The translations under genes were made by a program, and so were the position numbers. A stretch of DNA of 64,000 bases. Origin: Paramylibacter kogurei. Its GTDB lineage: Bacteria; Pseudomonadota; Alphaproteobacteria; Rhodobacterales; Rhodobacteraceae. Of this stretch, positions 43,745 through 52,859 are shown piece after piece (position 1 is the first letter of the stretch; each line of letters starts with the position of its first letter). Below the pieces are notes generated by a model. The model was not told the DNA's origin, did no database searches, and worked only from the letters and a program-made list of their open reading frames with translations. The DNA is taken from assembly GCF_002742285.1 (NCBI RefSeq), contig NZ_MDGM01000009.1, positions 1-64,000 on the forward strand, in the 5' to 3' direction.

Positions 43745-45627
43745 AAACATCTATCGCTACGGTATCTATCTCTGGCAATCTTCCCGAAAAACTAGAGGCC
43801 ATTGCCGCAGCAGGTTTCGATGGAATCGAGATTTTCGAGCAAGACTTTATTGCACACGATGGTAATCCGCGCGATGTCGGTGACATGATCCGCTCGATGG
43901 GGCTGGACATCACCCTGTTCCAACCGTTCCGCGATTTCGAAGGCTTACCGGACCCTTTGCGTGCAAAGGCGTTTGACCGCGCCGAGCGTAAATTCGATTT
44001 GATGCAGGAACTTGGTACTGATCTGGTTCTTGTGTGTTCATCGTGCCACCCGCAGGCCATGGGCGGGATCGATCGCGCCGCTGCGGACTTCAACGAACTT
44101 GGCGAACGCGTCGCCAAACGTGGTCTACGCATCGGGTATGAAGCCTTGGCATGGGGCCATCATGTGAACGATCACCGTGATGCATGGGAAATCGTGCGCC
44201 GTGCGGATCATGACAATGTCGGCCTCATCCTCGATAGCTTCCATACGCTCGCCCGCAAAATCGACCCCGAAACAATCCGCCGTATCCCCGGCGACAAGAT
44301 TTTCTTTGTACAACTGGCAGACGCCCCCCAGATCGAGATGGATCTGCTGTATTGGTCTCGTCATTTCCGCAATATGCCTGGCGAAGGCGACCTTGCGATC
44401 ACCGATTTCATGCGTGCAGTTGTTGCAACCGGATATTCCGGCCCAATTTCGCTTGAGATTTTCAATGATCAGTTCCGTGGCGGCAGCCCCAAAACAATTG
44501 CGAACGACGGGCATCGCTCGCTCATCGCACTGATGGATGATGTCAAACGGGACGAGCCAGACCTGAAGCTTGACTTGGCAGACATGCCAAAGCGAGCCGT
44601 CGTTGAAGGCATCTCCTTCGTTGAATTTGCAACCAAAGGCGATGATGCTACCGCGCTCGAGACCATTCTTGAAACAATGGGATTTGCGCGCACTGGCCAA
44701 CACATCGCCAAACAACTTACGCTTTGGAGCCAAGGTGATATTCGCATCATTATAAACCGTGAAACCACCGGTTACGCAAACAGCGCCTTTACCGTGCACG
44801 GCACCACGGTGTGCGATATCGGGCTGAATGTCGGCGATGCCGCCAAAACTGTTTCGCGTGCCAAAGCTTTGAGAGCAAAGCCGTTTTCCCAACCAACCGG
44901 ACCCGGTGAACTGGATATCCCCGCCATACGGGGCCTGAGCGGCAGTGTGCTCCACTTTATTGATGATGCCAGCGGTCTTGCCAATGTTTGGTCCATTGAA
45001 TTTAAAAGTGATGAAACCAAACAAACGGGCGCAGGGCTACAGCAAATTGACCACCTTGCCCAAACAATGAGCTATGATGAAATGCTTAGCTGGTCTCTGT
45101 TCTACACCACGCTTTTTGACATGCAAAAAACGCCGATGGTGGATGTTGTGGATCCTGATGGGTTGGTGCGCAGTCAGGCACTGGAAACATCTGACGGGGC
45201 TTTCCGGATCACACTGAACGGTGCTGAAACCCATCGTACGATGGCTGGTAATTTCCTTGCTGACAGTTTTGGAGCTTCTGTTCAGCACATCGCACTCGCA
45301 ACGGACGATATCTTTGCCACCTCGGATGGGTTGGTCAAGCGCGGCTTCAAACCATTGCCAATGTCGGACAATTATTACGCTGATCTAACCGCGCGGTTTG
45401 ACCTCGACCCCGATTTACTCAGCCGATTGAAGACAGCGAACATTCTTTATGACGAGGATGCGAACGGAGCCTTCTTTCAGTTTTACTCTCGCCCCTATGC
45501 AGGTGGCATGTTCTTCGAAATCGTACAGCGCAAAGACGGATATGCCGGTTACGGGGCGCCAAACGCACCGTTTAGGATTGCTGCACAAAAACGCCTGATG
45601 CGGCTAAAAGGTATGCCAAAAGCATAA
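43741..45627 (+). CDS. quiC1: 3-dehydroshikimate dehydratase, QuiC1-type fusion with HPPD-like domain
   Basis: The 628-residue protein joins two domains. Residues 1-270 form a TIM barrel (KTSIATVSISGNLPEKLEAIAAAGFDGIEIFEQDF ... GLILDSFHTLARKID ... ISLEIFNDQFRGG) of the 3-dehydroshikimate dehydratase type. Residues from about 290 on form a VOC/4-hydroxyphenylpyruvate-dioxygenase-like half with the three iron ligands at about His438, His516 and Glu593. This architecture is that of QuiC1 of Pseudomonas and relatives, which makes protocatechuate from 3-dehydroshikimate. It overlaps the dehydrogenase gene by four bases and ends the operon. Whether the dioxygenase half is active is unknown. Confidence 0.88.
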   Translation: MKTSIATVSISGNLPEKLEAIAAAGFDGIEIFEQDFIAHDGNPRDVGDMIRSMGLDITLFQPFRDFEGLPDPLRAKAFDRAERKFDLMQELGTDLVLVCSSCHPQAMGGIDRAAADFNELGERVAKRGLRIGYEALAWGHHVNDHRDAWEIVRRADHDNVGLILDSFHTLARKIDPETIRRIPGDKIFFVQLADAPQIEMDLLYWSRHFRNMPGEGDLAITDFMRAVVATGYSGPISLEIFNDQFRGGSPKTIANDGHRSLIALMDDVKRDEPDLKLDLADMPKRAVVEGISFVEFATKGDDATALETILETMGFARTGQHIAKQLTLWSQGDIRIIINRETTGYANSAFTVHGTTVCDIGLNVGDAAKTVSRAKALRAKPFSQPTGPGELDIPAIRGLSGSVLHFIDDASGLANVWSIEFKSDETKQTGAGLQQIDHLAQTMSYDEMLSWSLFYTTLFDMQKTPMVDVVDPDGLVRSQALETSDGAFRITLNGAETHRTMAGNFLADSFGASVQHIALATDDIFATSDGLVKRGFKPLPMSDNYYADLTARFDLDPDLLSRLKTANILYDEDANGAFFQFYSRPYAGGMFFEIVQRKDGYAGYGAPNAPFRIAAQKRLMRLKGMPKA

Positions 45628-46297
45628 CCTCAAGATACGAGCACGGCATGTGAACCCGACACATCCAATTTGGCGATGACCTTGGCGACCGCGACAAGGC
45701 GCCAAGGCTCCCTTCAAAGCGCTGTTTCAATGCTTGCCCACGCGCTCTTGGCTGCGACTGGAATCTTACGGGAAATCCCGAAGCACAATCGCACAATGCG
45801 TTAATCCGTTGTCGGCCATGTTTGGGGCTTCTCCACATTGGTATGCGATCAATGCGAATTTGTTGGGCGTTTTCTGCGAATGCCGTTGTTTCACACTGTG
45901 CATTGAAACGCGGGGTTAACCCTTGCTTTGCCATGCGGCAATATTCCAATACGTGTTTTCTGGATTGGTTCAGGGTGACGATATCTGCACCACCCAAACC
46001 AAAGTCTGAACGAAGCGGTGCGCTCTACTTTTTCTTCTAGCCTAAAGCCAAAGCGCACACAATCCATACTGTGCGAGGAGCCGATATGGGCGCGATTGAA
46101 CAAAAGCCAGTAAAAACCGGAATTGCGGTAATTTTTCTATTTAACGACAATATGCGCCAATGAAAGCGATCAAAACAAACTGTTAAGAATGTGGGGCTGG
46201 CGGACAGACAGTCCGCTAACATCATGTTGCATGAAATATCACACTATCGCACTAAACATTTGTTATTAAATGAATTTTAACACATAAATAATTTTTC
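45628..46297. other. intergenic region between the shikimate operon and the integrase
   Basis: About 670 bases without a recognisable gene. It contains a stem-loop at 45680-45707, a long minus-strand open frame (45572-45997) with unfamiliar composition, an inverted repeat GCGGAC/GTCCGC at 46200-46216 and the first copy of a 13-base repeat shared with the integrase start. No tRNA was found. Confidence 0.5.
45680..45707 (+). terminator. stem-loop after the shikimate operon
   Basis: CCTTGGCG (45680-45687) and CGCCAAGG (45700-45707) form a perfect eight-base stem with a 12-base loop, 53 bases after the quiC1 stop. It has no T-run and may terminate poorly. Confidence 0.5.
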
Positions 46298-46365
46298 TTG
46301 CTTCATTCCATCGCAATCAATATCAACAAATCACAGAATAAATGTGGGGCTGGATGTGGGGCTGA
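46188..46365. repeat. direct repeats near the integrase, possible attachment or arm sites
   Basis: AATGTGGGGCTGG is found at 46188-46200 and again at 46341-46353, directly followed by a third partial copy ATGTGGGGCTGAG (46354-46366). The copies flank the integrase start. They could be integrase arm-binding or att-core repeats; no tRNA gene is adjacent to confirm an att site. Confidence 0.5.
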
Positions 46366-47590
46366 GAAAGAGTTGTTAACTGATACAAAAGCACGAAAAT
46401 GCAAAGCCGGTGATAAACCTGTGAGTGTTGGTGGCGTATCTGGTTTGCGCTTTGAACCCTCTTCTCAAAATGGAAAAGCTAAGTTCACCTTGCGATTTGT
46501 CTCACCAGAAACGTGTAAGCGGCGCGATATGGGTTTGGGTACATATCCTCATATCAGTATTGCACAAGCGCGGGCCACAGCTCTTAAATATAAGGCACTC
46601 ATCGCTGATGGCATTGATCCTATTGATCAGCGCGCACGGGATGCACGCATTCAAGAGCAAGAGAATACTATTCCGACCTTCGCGACAGCTTGCGAAAAGG
46701 TTTTTGCGGATATTTCTCCAGCCTTTAAAAACAACAAGCACAAGCAGCAATGGATAAACACATTACGTAGCTATGCCATTCCAAAGATAGGAAATATTAC
46801 CGTTGATCAGTTAAGAATTGCTGATTTTGCAGATGCGCTACGCCCGATCTGGCTAACAAAACCCGAAACAGCCAGTCGATTAAAACAGCGCTGCGAACGT
46901 GTGATGCTTTGGTGCATCGCGCAGGGGTATATCGAACATAATCCTGTGTCATCTGTGAGCGCTCTGCTTCCAAAACAACCTAAGAAACGCGACCGTGTTC
47001 AACATTTCCCAGCCGTTGCGTGGCGGGATCTGCCCAGCGCAGCAAAACAACTGTTCCAGACTGACAATATGACTTGCGGGAAACACGCATTACTATTTCT
47101 TATTTTAACCGCGGCGCGATCAGGAGAAGTGCGCGGTGCAACATGGGATGAAATTGATCTACCAAATAATGTTTGGTCGATCCCTGCACATCGCACCAAA
47201 ACGGGCAAACCGCACAATGTTCCATTATCGACGCCTGCCCTCAATCTACTAAAGCATCGCAAGCCCTTTGCACACGAAGGCCCTTGGGTATTTTCGAAAT
47301 CAGGACGCAGCCCTCTGAGTGACATGACGCTGAGCAAAATATTGCGTGATGCAAAAATCGCAAGTGATACTGCCCAGCGCTTTGCCACAGTCCATGGATT
47401 TCGCTCAAGCTTTCGCGATTGGGCATCAGAAAATGGTTATGCCCGCGACCTCGCCGAACGGGCACTTGCACATGCCATCAAAAGCGAAACGGAATCTGCG
47501 TATCATCGCACTGATTTATTGGAACAAAGACGTGACATGATGGAAAATTGGGGGAGTTTTGCATTGAAACAGTGCATCTTCTCTCTTTGA
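46298..47590 (+). CDS. tyrosine-type site-specific integrase (P4 family)
   Basis: The protein has up to 430 residues. It has an N-terminal DUF4102-type arm-binding domain (LTDTKARKCKAGDKPVSVGG, LRFVSPETCKRRDMGLGTYPHISIAQARATALKY), a core-binding SAM-like part and the catalytic domain with Arg (AARSGEVRG, codon at 47117), His-x-x-Arg (HGFRSSF, 47393-47404) and the nucleophile Tyr (ESAYHR, 47501). All catalytic residues are present. The real start is unclear: the first TTG at 46298 lacks a ribosome site, and the TTG at 46373 after GAGAAAGAG is a good alternative. It marks a mobile island; no other phage or conjugation gene is near. Confidence 0.85.
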   Translation: MLHSIAININKSQNKCGAGCGAEKELLTDTKARKCKAGDKPVSVGGVSGLRFEPSSQNGKAKFTLRFVSPETCKRRDMGLGTYPHISIAQARATALKYKALIADGIDPIDQRARDARIQEQENTIPTFATACEKVFADISPAFKNNKHKQQWINTLRSYAIPKIGNITVDQLRIADFADALRPIWLTKPETASRLKQRCERVMLWCIAQGYIEHNPVSSVSALLPKQPKKRDRVQHFPAVAWRDLPSAAKQLFQTDNMTCGKHALLFLILTAARSGEVRGATWDEIDLPNNVWSIPAHRTKTGKPHNVPLSTPALNLLKHRKPFAHEGPWVFSKSGRSPLSDMTLSKILRDAKIASDTAQRFATVHGFRSSFRDWASENGYARDLAERALAHAIKSETESAYHRTDLLEQRRDMMENWGSFALKQCIFSL

Positions 47591-48040
47591 GCTAAGCAAA
47601 TTGAACACGCCACACTCCATCCACTAGTTTTCGATAACGCAAGCTGTTCATTAGCTTGTAATAATGGGATAAATTTCGAGATGAAGCTAGATTAGCGTTG
47701 CAAGGAAACACTTCCATATGCTTGTGCTAACCGCACAAGCGAGTATCGCTACAAATCGATAAAAGGACGTTTAACTGCCTTGAGGTTTTGTGAAACGATT
47801 GATGCAGGAATCGGCTAGTTCAATTTTGCAAGAACAGTGGGGTTACAAACACCAGTTCATAGCAGCGAATAACCATACGAAGGCTGGACGAAGCCTACGG
47901 TGCTAAAATTCTTATCGTTAAGATGTTGACGAACGCTAGCACGCAACAACTCATTGCGTTTATTTGGCGAGCCCACAGCGTATTTTCAAATAAAACCCAC
48001 CAGTACTAAATCCTATCAACCTTGAGAGGAAGCTGATCAA
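47591..48040. other. intergenic region after the integrase
   Basis: About 450 bases with no gene, terminator or tRNA that I can support. It may hold the other boundary of the island or decayed sequence. Confidence 0.45.
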
Positions 48041-48586
48041 TTATTCACGACGCATCGTCGCTATCAACTCGGCAACCTTTATCCCAAATTTTCGCATTTC
48101 GGATTTGTTCATAATAACCCCATCTTGGGTTAAATATAACCAATCGGTCGCAGATAACGTATAACCGCCCGCAGCGTCTGGCAGTGTTATTTTATAGTTT
48201 AACATCACCGTTGCACCCGACAGTACGCCTGTTGCTTTACCAACTATATCATCAGCTGTCGCAGTGAACGTATTGCCATCCCCTGCGGTCAAATACCATT
48301 TTCGTTGCTGCGTTGTGCCGTTGGAATAGGTAAAATCTTCGGTCATCGTGCCCGTATCGCCGTCCCATTCTGCATTCATGACTGCAACAAAGGTATTTGT
48401 AACCTTACCATTTGGGCCATAAATCAAACCCTCGGATTGGAACCGCCCAGAAAGGTGTTCTTTCAGAACAAACTCTGGCCCCATCTGCGCGTAATCTGAT
48501 GGTGATTGGGAACGAAAGCTTAAAAATAAACTTCGTACAGTGATAAGTGCCAGTATCAGCAAGAGTATAAACGTAACTAATTTCAT
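48041..48586 (-). CDS. DUF3833 family protein
   Basis: The 181-residue protein has an N-terminal membrane helix or uncleaved signal (LVTFILLLILALITVRSLFLSF) and an outer domain with LKEHLSGRFQSEGLIYGPNGKVTNTFVAVMNAEWDGDTGTMTEDFTYSNG. This wording is that of DUF3833, a lipocalin-like family found beside cyclopropane fatty-acid synthase genes. It overlaps the MFS gene upstream by ATGA and ends the stress operon. A role in handling modified membrane lipids is inferred from context. Confidence 0.8.
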   Translation of the reverse strand: MKLVTFILLLILALITVRSLFLSFRSQSPSDYAQMGPEFVLKEHLSGRFQSEGLIYGPNGKVTNTFVAVMNAEWDGDTGTMTEDFTYSNGTTQQRKWYLTAGDGNTFTATADDIVGKATGVLSGATVMLNYKITLPDAAGGYTLSATDWLYLTQDGVIMNKSEMRKFGIKVAELIATMRRE

Positions 48587-49812
48587 GAGATTTGATCCTC
48601 AGTTGGAAGCATAAGGGCGAAGCCAAATGCAATAAGTTTTAGAAAGCACGGCACAACAGCATAGGCGAAATTAAGAGTCGCCAATGCAGACGCCGTGTTT
48701 ACTTGGCCAGGTTTGAACCCGTTAAATTCAAGAAGCGGGAGCACAATAAATGCGGACAAGGCCAAGCCAAGTTTGCCTGCAAATGACCAGATTCCGAACG
48801 CTTGTGATGCTTTGATACCAGCGCGGTTTAACGACATGCTAAACATTGCGGGCAGCACAACCATGTCGGCGCCCAATCCAATCCCCGATACGACACAGAT
48901 GATGGAAAATCCAACGATATCACCAGCGTTTAAAAAGCCTGCGTAAACGAACCCTGCAATGGTAAGAGGCATCGCAATCAACAGTGTGTTCCTGCCACCA
49001 ATGCCGCTGCTAACCCGCGCCCAAATTGGCACGCTGATCCCAGCGCAAAGGAAGAATAAAATCAAAAGCGGGCCAGATTTACCAACAAGGTGTAGCCGAT
49101 CTTCGACAAAGAAGAGAAATAATGTTGATGTGATTGCAACTGGCATGCTGTTTATCAGGGCTAGAATCAATAATCGGATCGCTCCGCCCGACGCCAAGTC
49201 GGACATTGAAAAACGATCGCCCAAAATGGGTGCGCGCTGCCACATTGGGCGTGTGATTACCCCAGCGGATACGGCAATTGCCCCCAAAAACCATCCAAAT
49301 GCGGGATAACCACCACCCGCACTGCCAAACACGACGAATATACTTGGTCCGATTGCAGCGATGATCACACCCGCCAACATACCCATTTCGCGAAATGCTG
49401 CTAAAGTCATCATATCAGACCGGTTTTGGGTTTTTGCGAATGTTGCCGCGCGCCCGTAAAGCAGGATCATACCAAGGCTATATGCCGAAAACAGTAAGAT
49501 CAGAATGACAACAAGTTCTAAATTGACAATTCCTTCGGCAGTGCGTGTGAACAGCAATGGAAAACCGATCGCTAGCCCAACCGCCGACGCCATCGCAAAC
49601 ATGCTCTGCGCCTTTGGCCAGCGATCTATTATCCAACCAATCAGCGGATCTTGGATCAGATCGATCAATCGGATCAATAGCAATATCGCACCAACAGTTC
49701 CTAATCCAATGCCCAAATTCACTGATGCAAATCGTGGCAAATGAATATATAATGGGATGCCAGCGGTCGCTAACATCAACGCATAAAGACCTATGCGAGC
49801 ATGAACCATCAT
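48583..49812 (-). CDS. MFS/GPH-family transporter
   Basis: The 409-residue membrane protein has about 12 helices. It shows the glycoside-pentoside-hexuronide symporter hallmark LIRLIDLIQDPLIGWIIDRWP after helix 2 and AAFREMGMLAGVIIAAIGPS. In this operon, between a chalcone-isomerase-like gene and DUF3833, sugar uptake is not obvious. Similar transporters accompany the Cfa-like genes in the Rhodobacter RpoE regulon. Two ATGs (49812, 49809) are possible; the overlap with the upstream stop indicates coupling. Confidence 0.85.
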   Translation of the reverse strand: MMVHARIGLYALMLATAGIPLYIHLPRFASVNLGIGLGTVGAILLLIRLIDLIQDPLIGWIIDRWPKAQSMFAMASAVGLAIGFPLLFTRTAEGIVNLELVVILILLFSAYSLGMILLYGRAATFAKTQNRSDMMTLAAFREMGMLAGVIIAAIGPSIFVVFGSAGGGYPAFGWFLGAIAVSAGVITRPMWQRAPILGDRFSMSDLASGGAIRLLILALINSMPVAITSTLFLFFVEDRLHLVGKSGPLLILFFLCAGISVPIWARVSSGIGGRNTLLIAMPLTIAGFVYAGFLNAGDIVGFSIICVVSGIGLGADMVVLPAMFSMSLNRAGIKASQAFGIWSFAGKLGLALSAFIVLPLLEFNGFKPGQVNTASALATLNFAYAVVPCFLKLIAFGFALMLPTEDQIS

Positions 49813-50306
49813 TCGCCTCGCAATTCTTTCGTGAATTTTGCCGAACGGCTATTCTCACCCAAAAATATCGACATGAAACGGCGTTTGATTTGCGGGTTTC
49901 TCAGCGTGCAAACAGGTTTGAAATTGCGCCAAAACGAAATTTGGTTGGGGCCTTCGGTTAATGCAAGATATTGGTCCCCATTGCCAACAGCAGAAAAACA
50001 ATTGCGTAATTGATTATCAATTGGCGCACGCCCCCCCAAGCGTTTCATTTCACGCAAAGTCGTTTCAACAATGTCGTTTTGTGATATGTTTCGTTGGTAA
50101 TTTATCTGCAATGCAAAATCTTGGTCCCAATCAAAAGCGCGACCATTTTGGGTATATAATCGCGCAGTATAAATTGGGCGACCAAGGACCCGAAATGTGG
50201 ATTCCCCAATTTTTTCTGCGCCAGCAAACACCGCGTCAACAGAGTTTGCCATTGCCAGATGTGGCAATGCCAAAACCAATGATATTGCGGTGATAAGCCT
50301 AGGCAT
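49809..50306 (-). CDS. chalcone-isomerase-like periplasmic protein
   Basis: The 165-residue protein has a signal peptide (MPRLITAISLVLALPHLAMA, cleaved before NSVDA) and a chalcone-isomerase-like (CHI-like/heme-free) domain with VFAGAEKIGESTFRVLGRPIYTARLYTQNGRAFDWDQDFALQINYQRNIS. Such proteins in bacteria are of unknown function, and plant counterparts bind fatty acids. The ATG at 50306 overlaps the methyltransferase stop by eight bases. The operon context suggests a lipid-binding role. Confidence 0.75.
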   Translation of the reverse strand: MPRLITAISLVLALPHLAMANSVDAVFAGAEKIGESTFRVLGRPIYTARLYTQNGRAFDWDQDFALQINYQRNISQNDIVETTLREMKRLGGRAPIDNQLRNCFSAVGNGDQYLALTEGPNQISFWRNFKPVCTLRNPQIKRRFMSIFLGENSRSAKFTKELRGE

Positions 50307-51456
50307 GCGCCAATTCCACCTGCACAACATTTGTGTGCCCAATCGCAAATGATGCAGCACATATTTCTAGGTAATATTGCCAGTTGCGAAAAAATGCCGT
50401 GTCAAATCCAAGCGCATGAATCTTGTTTTTTTTGGCGACTAACTCTTTGGCCCAAATCCGACAGGTTTTTGCATAGTCTTGTCCAAAGGCGAAATTGTCC
50501 ATCACCTTGAAACCCGCCGCTTTCGCCTGTTCTGCAATCACTTTATTGCTGAGCAACATGCCACCTGGAAACACATATTGGCGGATGTAGTCGGACTGGG
50601 TTTTATAGGTATCAAAATAATCATCATTTACAGTGATCGCCTGTAGCAAAACCCGCCCATCTTTGGCCAAATTGCTCTTCAATGTTGAAAAATAGCTTGG
50701 CCAATATTTCATGCCAACGGCCTCTATCATTTCGATGGAAACGATGTTGTCGAATTTTTCATTCACATCACGGTAATCGCAAAACAATATTTCCGCACGC
50801 CCATCAAGACGAGAATCCGCATAGCCAAATTGATTACGCGATATCGTGATCCCCGTTACATCACGCCCTTCTGTTGCGGCGTGTTCTGCAAAACCACCCC
50901 ACCCGCACCCAATTTCCAAAACCCGTTCACCAGCGCTTAAACGTGACAATGCACGTGTGTTTTTGCGATGCTGAGCAACGCCCAGATCATCGTCATGTGT
51001 ATCAAACAACCCAGAGGAATAGGTCATCCCATCATCCAGCCAAAGTTGGTAAAATTCATTTCCCACATCGTAATGCGAACGAATATTTTTGCGCGACCCT
51101 CGGCGCGAATTGGCGCGCAGCACTGTATCAACTAATCGAAACTTTGCCTTATTAAACAGGCTTGCTTGGTCATACCCGCTCAATTGATCGCGGTTGCGCA
51201 TTGCCATCGCCATTAGACCATCAACCGATGGTGTTTCCCACAACCCTTGGACATACGCCTCGCCCAATCCAATTTGCCCATGTGCGGCCATAGCCGACAC
51301 AGCCGACCAATCGCGGATAATCATTTCCGCATGATCACCCGTATTGCCAAAATTGTAGCGCTCCCCTTCTGGTGTGCGCAGCGTCAATTGGCCATCATAG
51401 AGGCGCTCACAGGTCGCAAGAAACTCTGTCTTCAACGCTTTGTCGGTCAATCTCAT
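50299..51456 (-). CDS. cyclopropane-fatty-acid-synthase-like SAM methyltransferase
   Basis: The 385-residue protein has an N-terminal lipid-binding part and the SAM motif VLEIGCGWGGFAEHAATEGRDVTGITIS, followed by VSIEMIEAVGMKYWPSYF and KSDYIRQYVFPGGML-type wording of the Cfa family. It would methylate the double bond of phospholipid acyl chains. In Rhodobacter sphaeroides a RpoE-controlled Cfa-like enzyme (UfaM) makes 10-methyl fatty acids leading to furan fatty acids; equivalence here is likely but not proven. AAAGGACTGAGCC precedes the ATG. It overlaps the flavoprotein gene by 50 bases. Confidence 0.88.
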   Translation of the reverse strand: MRLTDKALKTEFLATCERLYDGQLTLRTPEGERYNFGNTGDHAEMIIRDWSAVSAMAAHGQIGLGEAYVQGLWETPSVDGLMAMAMRNRDQLSGYDQASLFNKAKFRLVDTVLRANSRRGSRKNIRSHYDVGNEFYQLWLDDGMTYSSGLFDTHDDDLGVAQHRKNTRALSRLSAGERVLEIGCGWGGFAEHAATEGRDVTGITISRNQFGYADSRLDGRAEILFCDYRDVNEKFDNIVSIEMIEAVGMKYWPSYFSTLKSNLAKDGRVLLQAITVNDDYFDTYKTQSDYIRQYVFPGGMLLSNKVIAEQAKAAGFKVMDNFAFGQDYAKTCRIWAKELVAKKNKIHALGFDTAFFRNWQYYLEICAASFAIGHTNVVQVELAHA

Positions 51457-52735
51457 GGCTCAGTCCTTTCGTAAATTCGGGGGCATTTAGTTTTCTGACG
51501 ATGCGCATCGCACTTGCGATCCCGTCTTCGTGAAATCCGTGGCGATGATATGCGCCAATAAACCAAGTGTTGTTTTCACCCTGAATCCCTGCAAGCGTTT
51601 TTTGCGCACGCAACGCAGCGCGATCAAATATCGGATGGGAAAATTCCGCGCTGTCGTAAATTTTATCGTTGGGAATATCGCCAGGTGGATTAAGCGTGAC
51701 AAAGAGTGGGTCATCATTTGGGATATTTTGCAAACTGTTCATCCAATAGGTTACACAAATCGATTTTTGCTGCGATTTGAAAACCCAACTTGTCCAGGAT
51801 GCACGGCGATTTGGCATCTGACCAGTGTCACAATGCAAAACAGCGCGGTTTGGTTGATAACGGATCGCACCAAGCGCGCGGCGCTCTGTTGCTGTTGCAC
51901 CGTTTTTGAGGATGTTTAAAACCTGATCAGAGTGACACGCAAAAATGATTTCATCAAAGCTCTCTTGTGTAGTTCGTGATTGCACGATCACACGACCACC
52001 TTCGCGGGCAATATTCGTTACGGGTGATTTAAGACGCAAATCGCATCCACGCGCGATCAATGCCGCCTCCAGACGTTTTACATATTCGATGCTCCCCCCT
52101 TTGACTGTCCACCATTGGTGTTGACCTCCATAAGCCAAAAGAGCGTGGTTTTTGAAAAACCGGACCAATGATTTTGCGGGGAAGGCATCCACATCATCCA
52201 CAGGCGTCGACCATATCGCACCACACATGGGCATCAAATAATCGTCCCGAAACCACCGCCCTAATTTCAATTCATCAACCAAATCACCAATGGTTTTGTC
52301 ATCATCAGTGGCGGCCGATTCTGCCAATTTTCCAAACCGCAGGATATCCCAAATCATTTTGTAAAATTTTGGCCGTAACAAATTACGTTTTTGCGCAACG
52401 ATTGCGCGCAAACTGTTCAAACCGTATTCTAAGCGGCCATCATCAATGCTGGCACCAAAGCTCATTTCGCTTTTGATTGTAGGTACTTCCAGTTCACGAA
52501 ACAGCTTTGTTAGGTGAGGATAGGTGACGTGATTAAAAACAATAAAACCGGTATCAACAGGTTGATCACCATTTTTACCTGCAAGCACTGTACGGGCATG
52601 TCCACCCAATCGATCCGCGGATTCAAAAAGCGTGATATCGTGTTGCGCAGATAAATAATATGCCGCGGACAATCCAGATATGCCCCCCCCGACAACTGCT
52701 ATTTTTCGTCGTCTACCCTGTGTTTGGTCCAACAT
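51407..52735 (-). CDS. FAD-dependent amine-oxidase-type flavoprotein
   Basis: The 442-residue protein has the FAD Rossmann motif IAVVGGGISGLSAAYYLS (13-30) and ITLFESADRLGGHARTV. A C-terminal amine-oxidase end includes WFIGAYHRHGFHEDGIASAM, with the FAD-contacting Gly and His. Such flavoproteins are always found beside Cfa-like genes and DUF1365. In the furan fatty-acid pathway a flavoprotein desaturates the methylated chain; this gene is the natural candidate. The start at 52735 follows AAGGAAAACG. A TGATCC-type RpoE promoter lies upstream (52763-52792). Confidence 0.85.
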   Translation of the reverse strand: MLDQTQGRRRKIAVVGGGISGLSAAYYLSAQHDITLFESADRLGGHARTVLAGKNGDQPVDTGFIVFNHVTYPHLTKLFRELEVPTIKSEMSFGASIDDGRLEYGLNSLRAIVAQKRNLLRPKFYKMIWDILRFGKLAESAATDDDKTIGDLVDELKLGRWFRDDYLMPMCGAIWSTPVDDVDAFPAKSLVRFFKNHALLAYGGQHQWWTVKGGSIEYVKRLEAALIARGCDLRLKSPVTNIAREGGRVIVQSRTTQESFDEIIFACHSDQVLNILKNGATATERRALGAIRYQPNRAVLHCDTGQMPNRRASWTSWVFKSQQKSICVTYWMNSLQNIPNDDPLFVTLNPPGDIPNDKIYDSAEFSHPIFDRAALRAQKTLAGIQGENNTWFIGAYHRHGFHEDGIASAMRIVRKLNAPEFTKGLSHEIDRQSVEDRVSCDL

Positions 52736-52762
52736 TTAAACGTTTTCCTTATTATTGTATAA

Positions 52763-52792
52763 GGGTTACGTTGCCCAGTGCGCTTTGGATCA
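52763..52792 (-). promoter_or_regulatory. RpoE-type promoter for the flavoprotein operon
   Basis: On the minus strand TGATCC (52792-52787) is followed after exactly 18 bases by TAACCC (52768-52763). Rhodobacter RpoE promoters use TGATC(C/T) in the -35 region. The transcript would begin about 20 bases before the ribosome site. Confidence 0.65.
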
Positions 52793-52825
52793 TAAACTGA
52801 AAATTAATTTTATTTAGCAACCAAC

Positions 52826-52855
52826 TGATCCACCGACGAACAGCGCACGTATTAC
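52826..52855 (+). promoter_or_regulatory. RpoE-type promoter for the DUF1365-SDR pair
   Basis: TGATCC (52826-52831), 18 bases, then TATTAC (52850-52855). The ATG of the DUF1365 gene follows only four bases after the -10, exactly as for rpoE. A leaderless mRNA is suggested. Confidence 0.6.
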
Positions 52856-52859
52856 AAGT

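Noticed and set aside
44125..45024. 299-residue minus-strand open frame
   Set aside because: It lies antisense to the QuiC1-type gene, whose own frame has clear domains and catalytic residues.
45572..45997. 141-residue minus-strand open frame after the shikimate operon
   Set aside because: It overlaps the end of quiC1, has no ribosome site and shows no recognisable domain or coding-like composition. It may be decayed sequence.
46200..46216. GCGGAC/GTCCGC inverted repeat as terminator
   Set aside because: It is not downstream of any gene on either strand and has no T-run. It is kept only as part of the integrase region.
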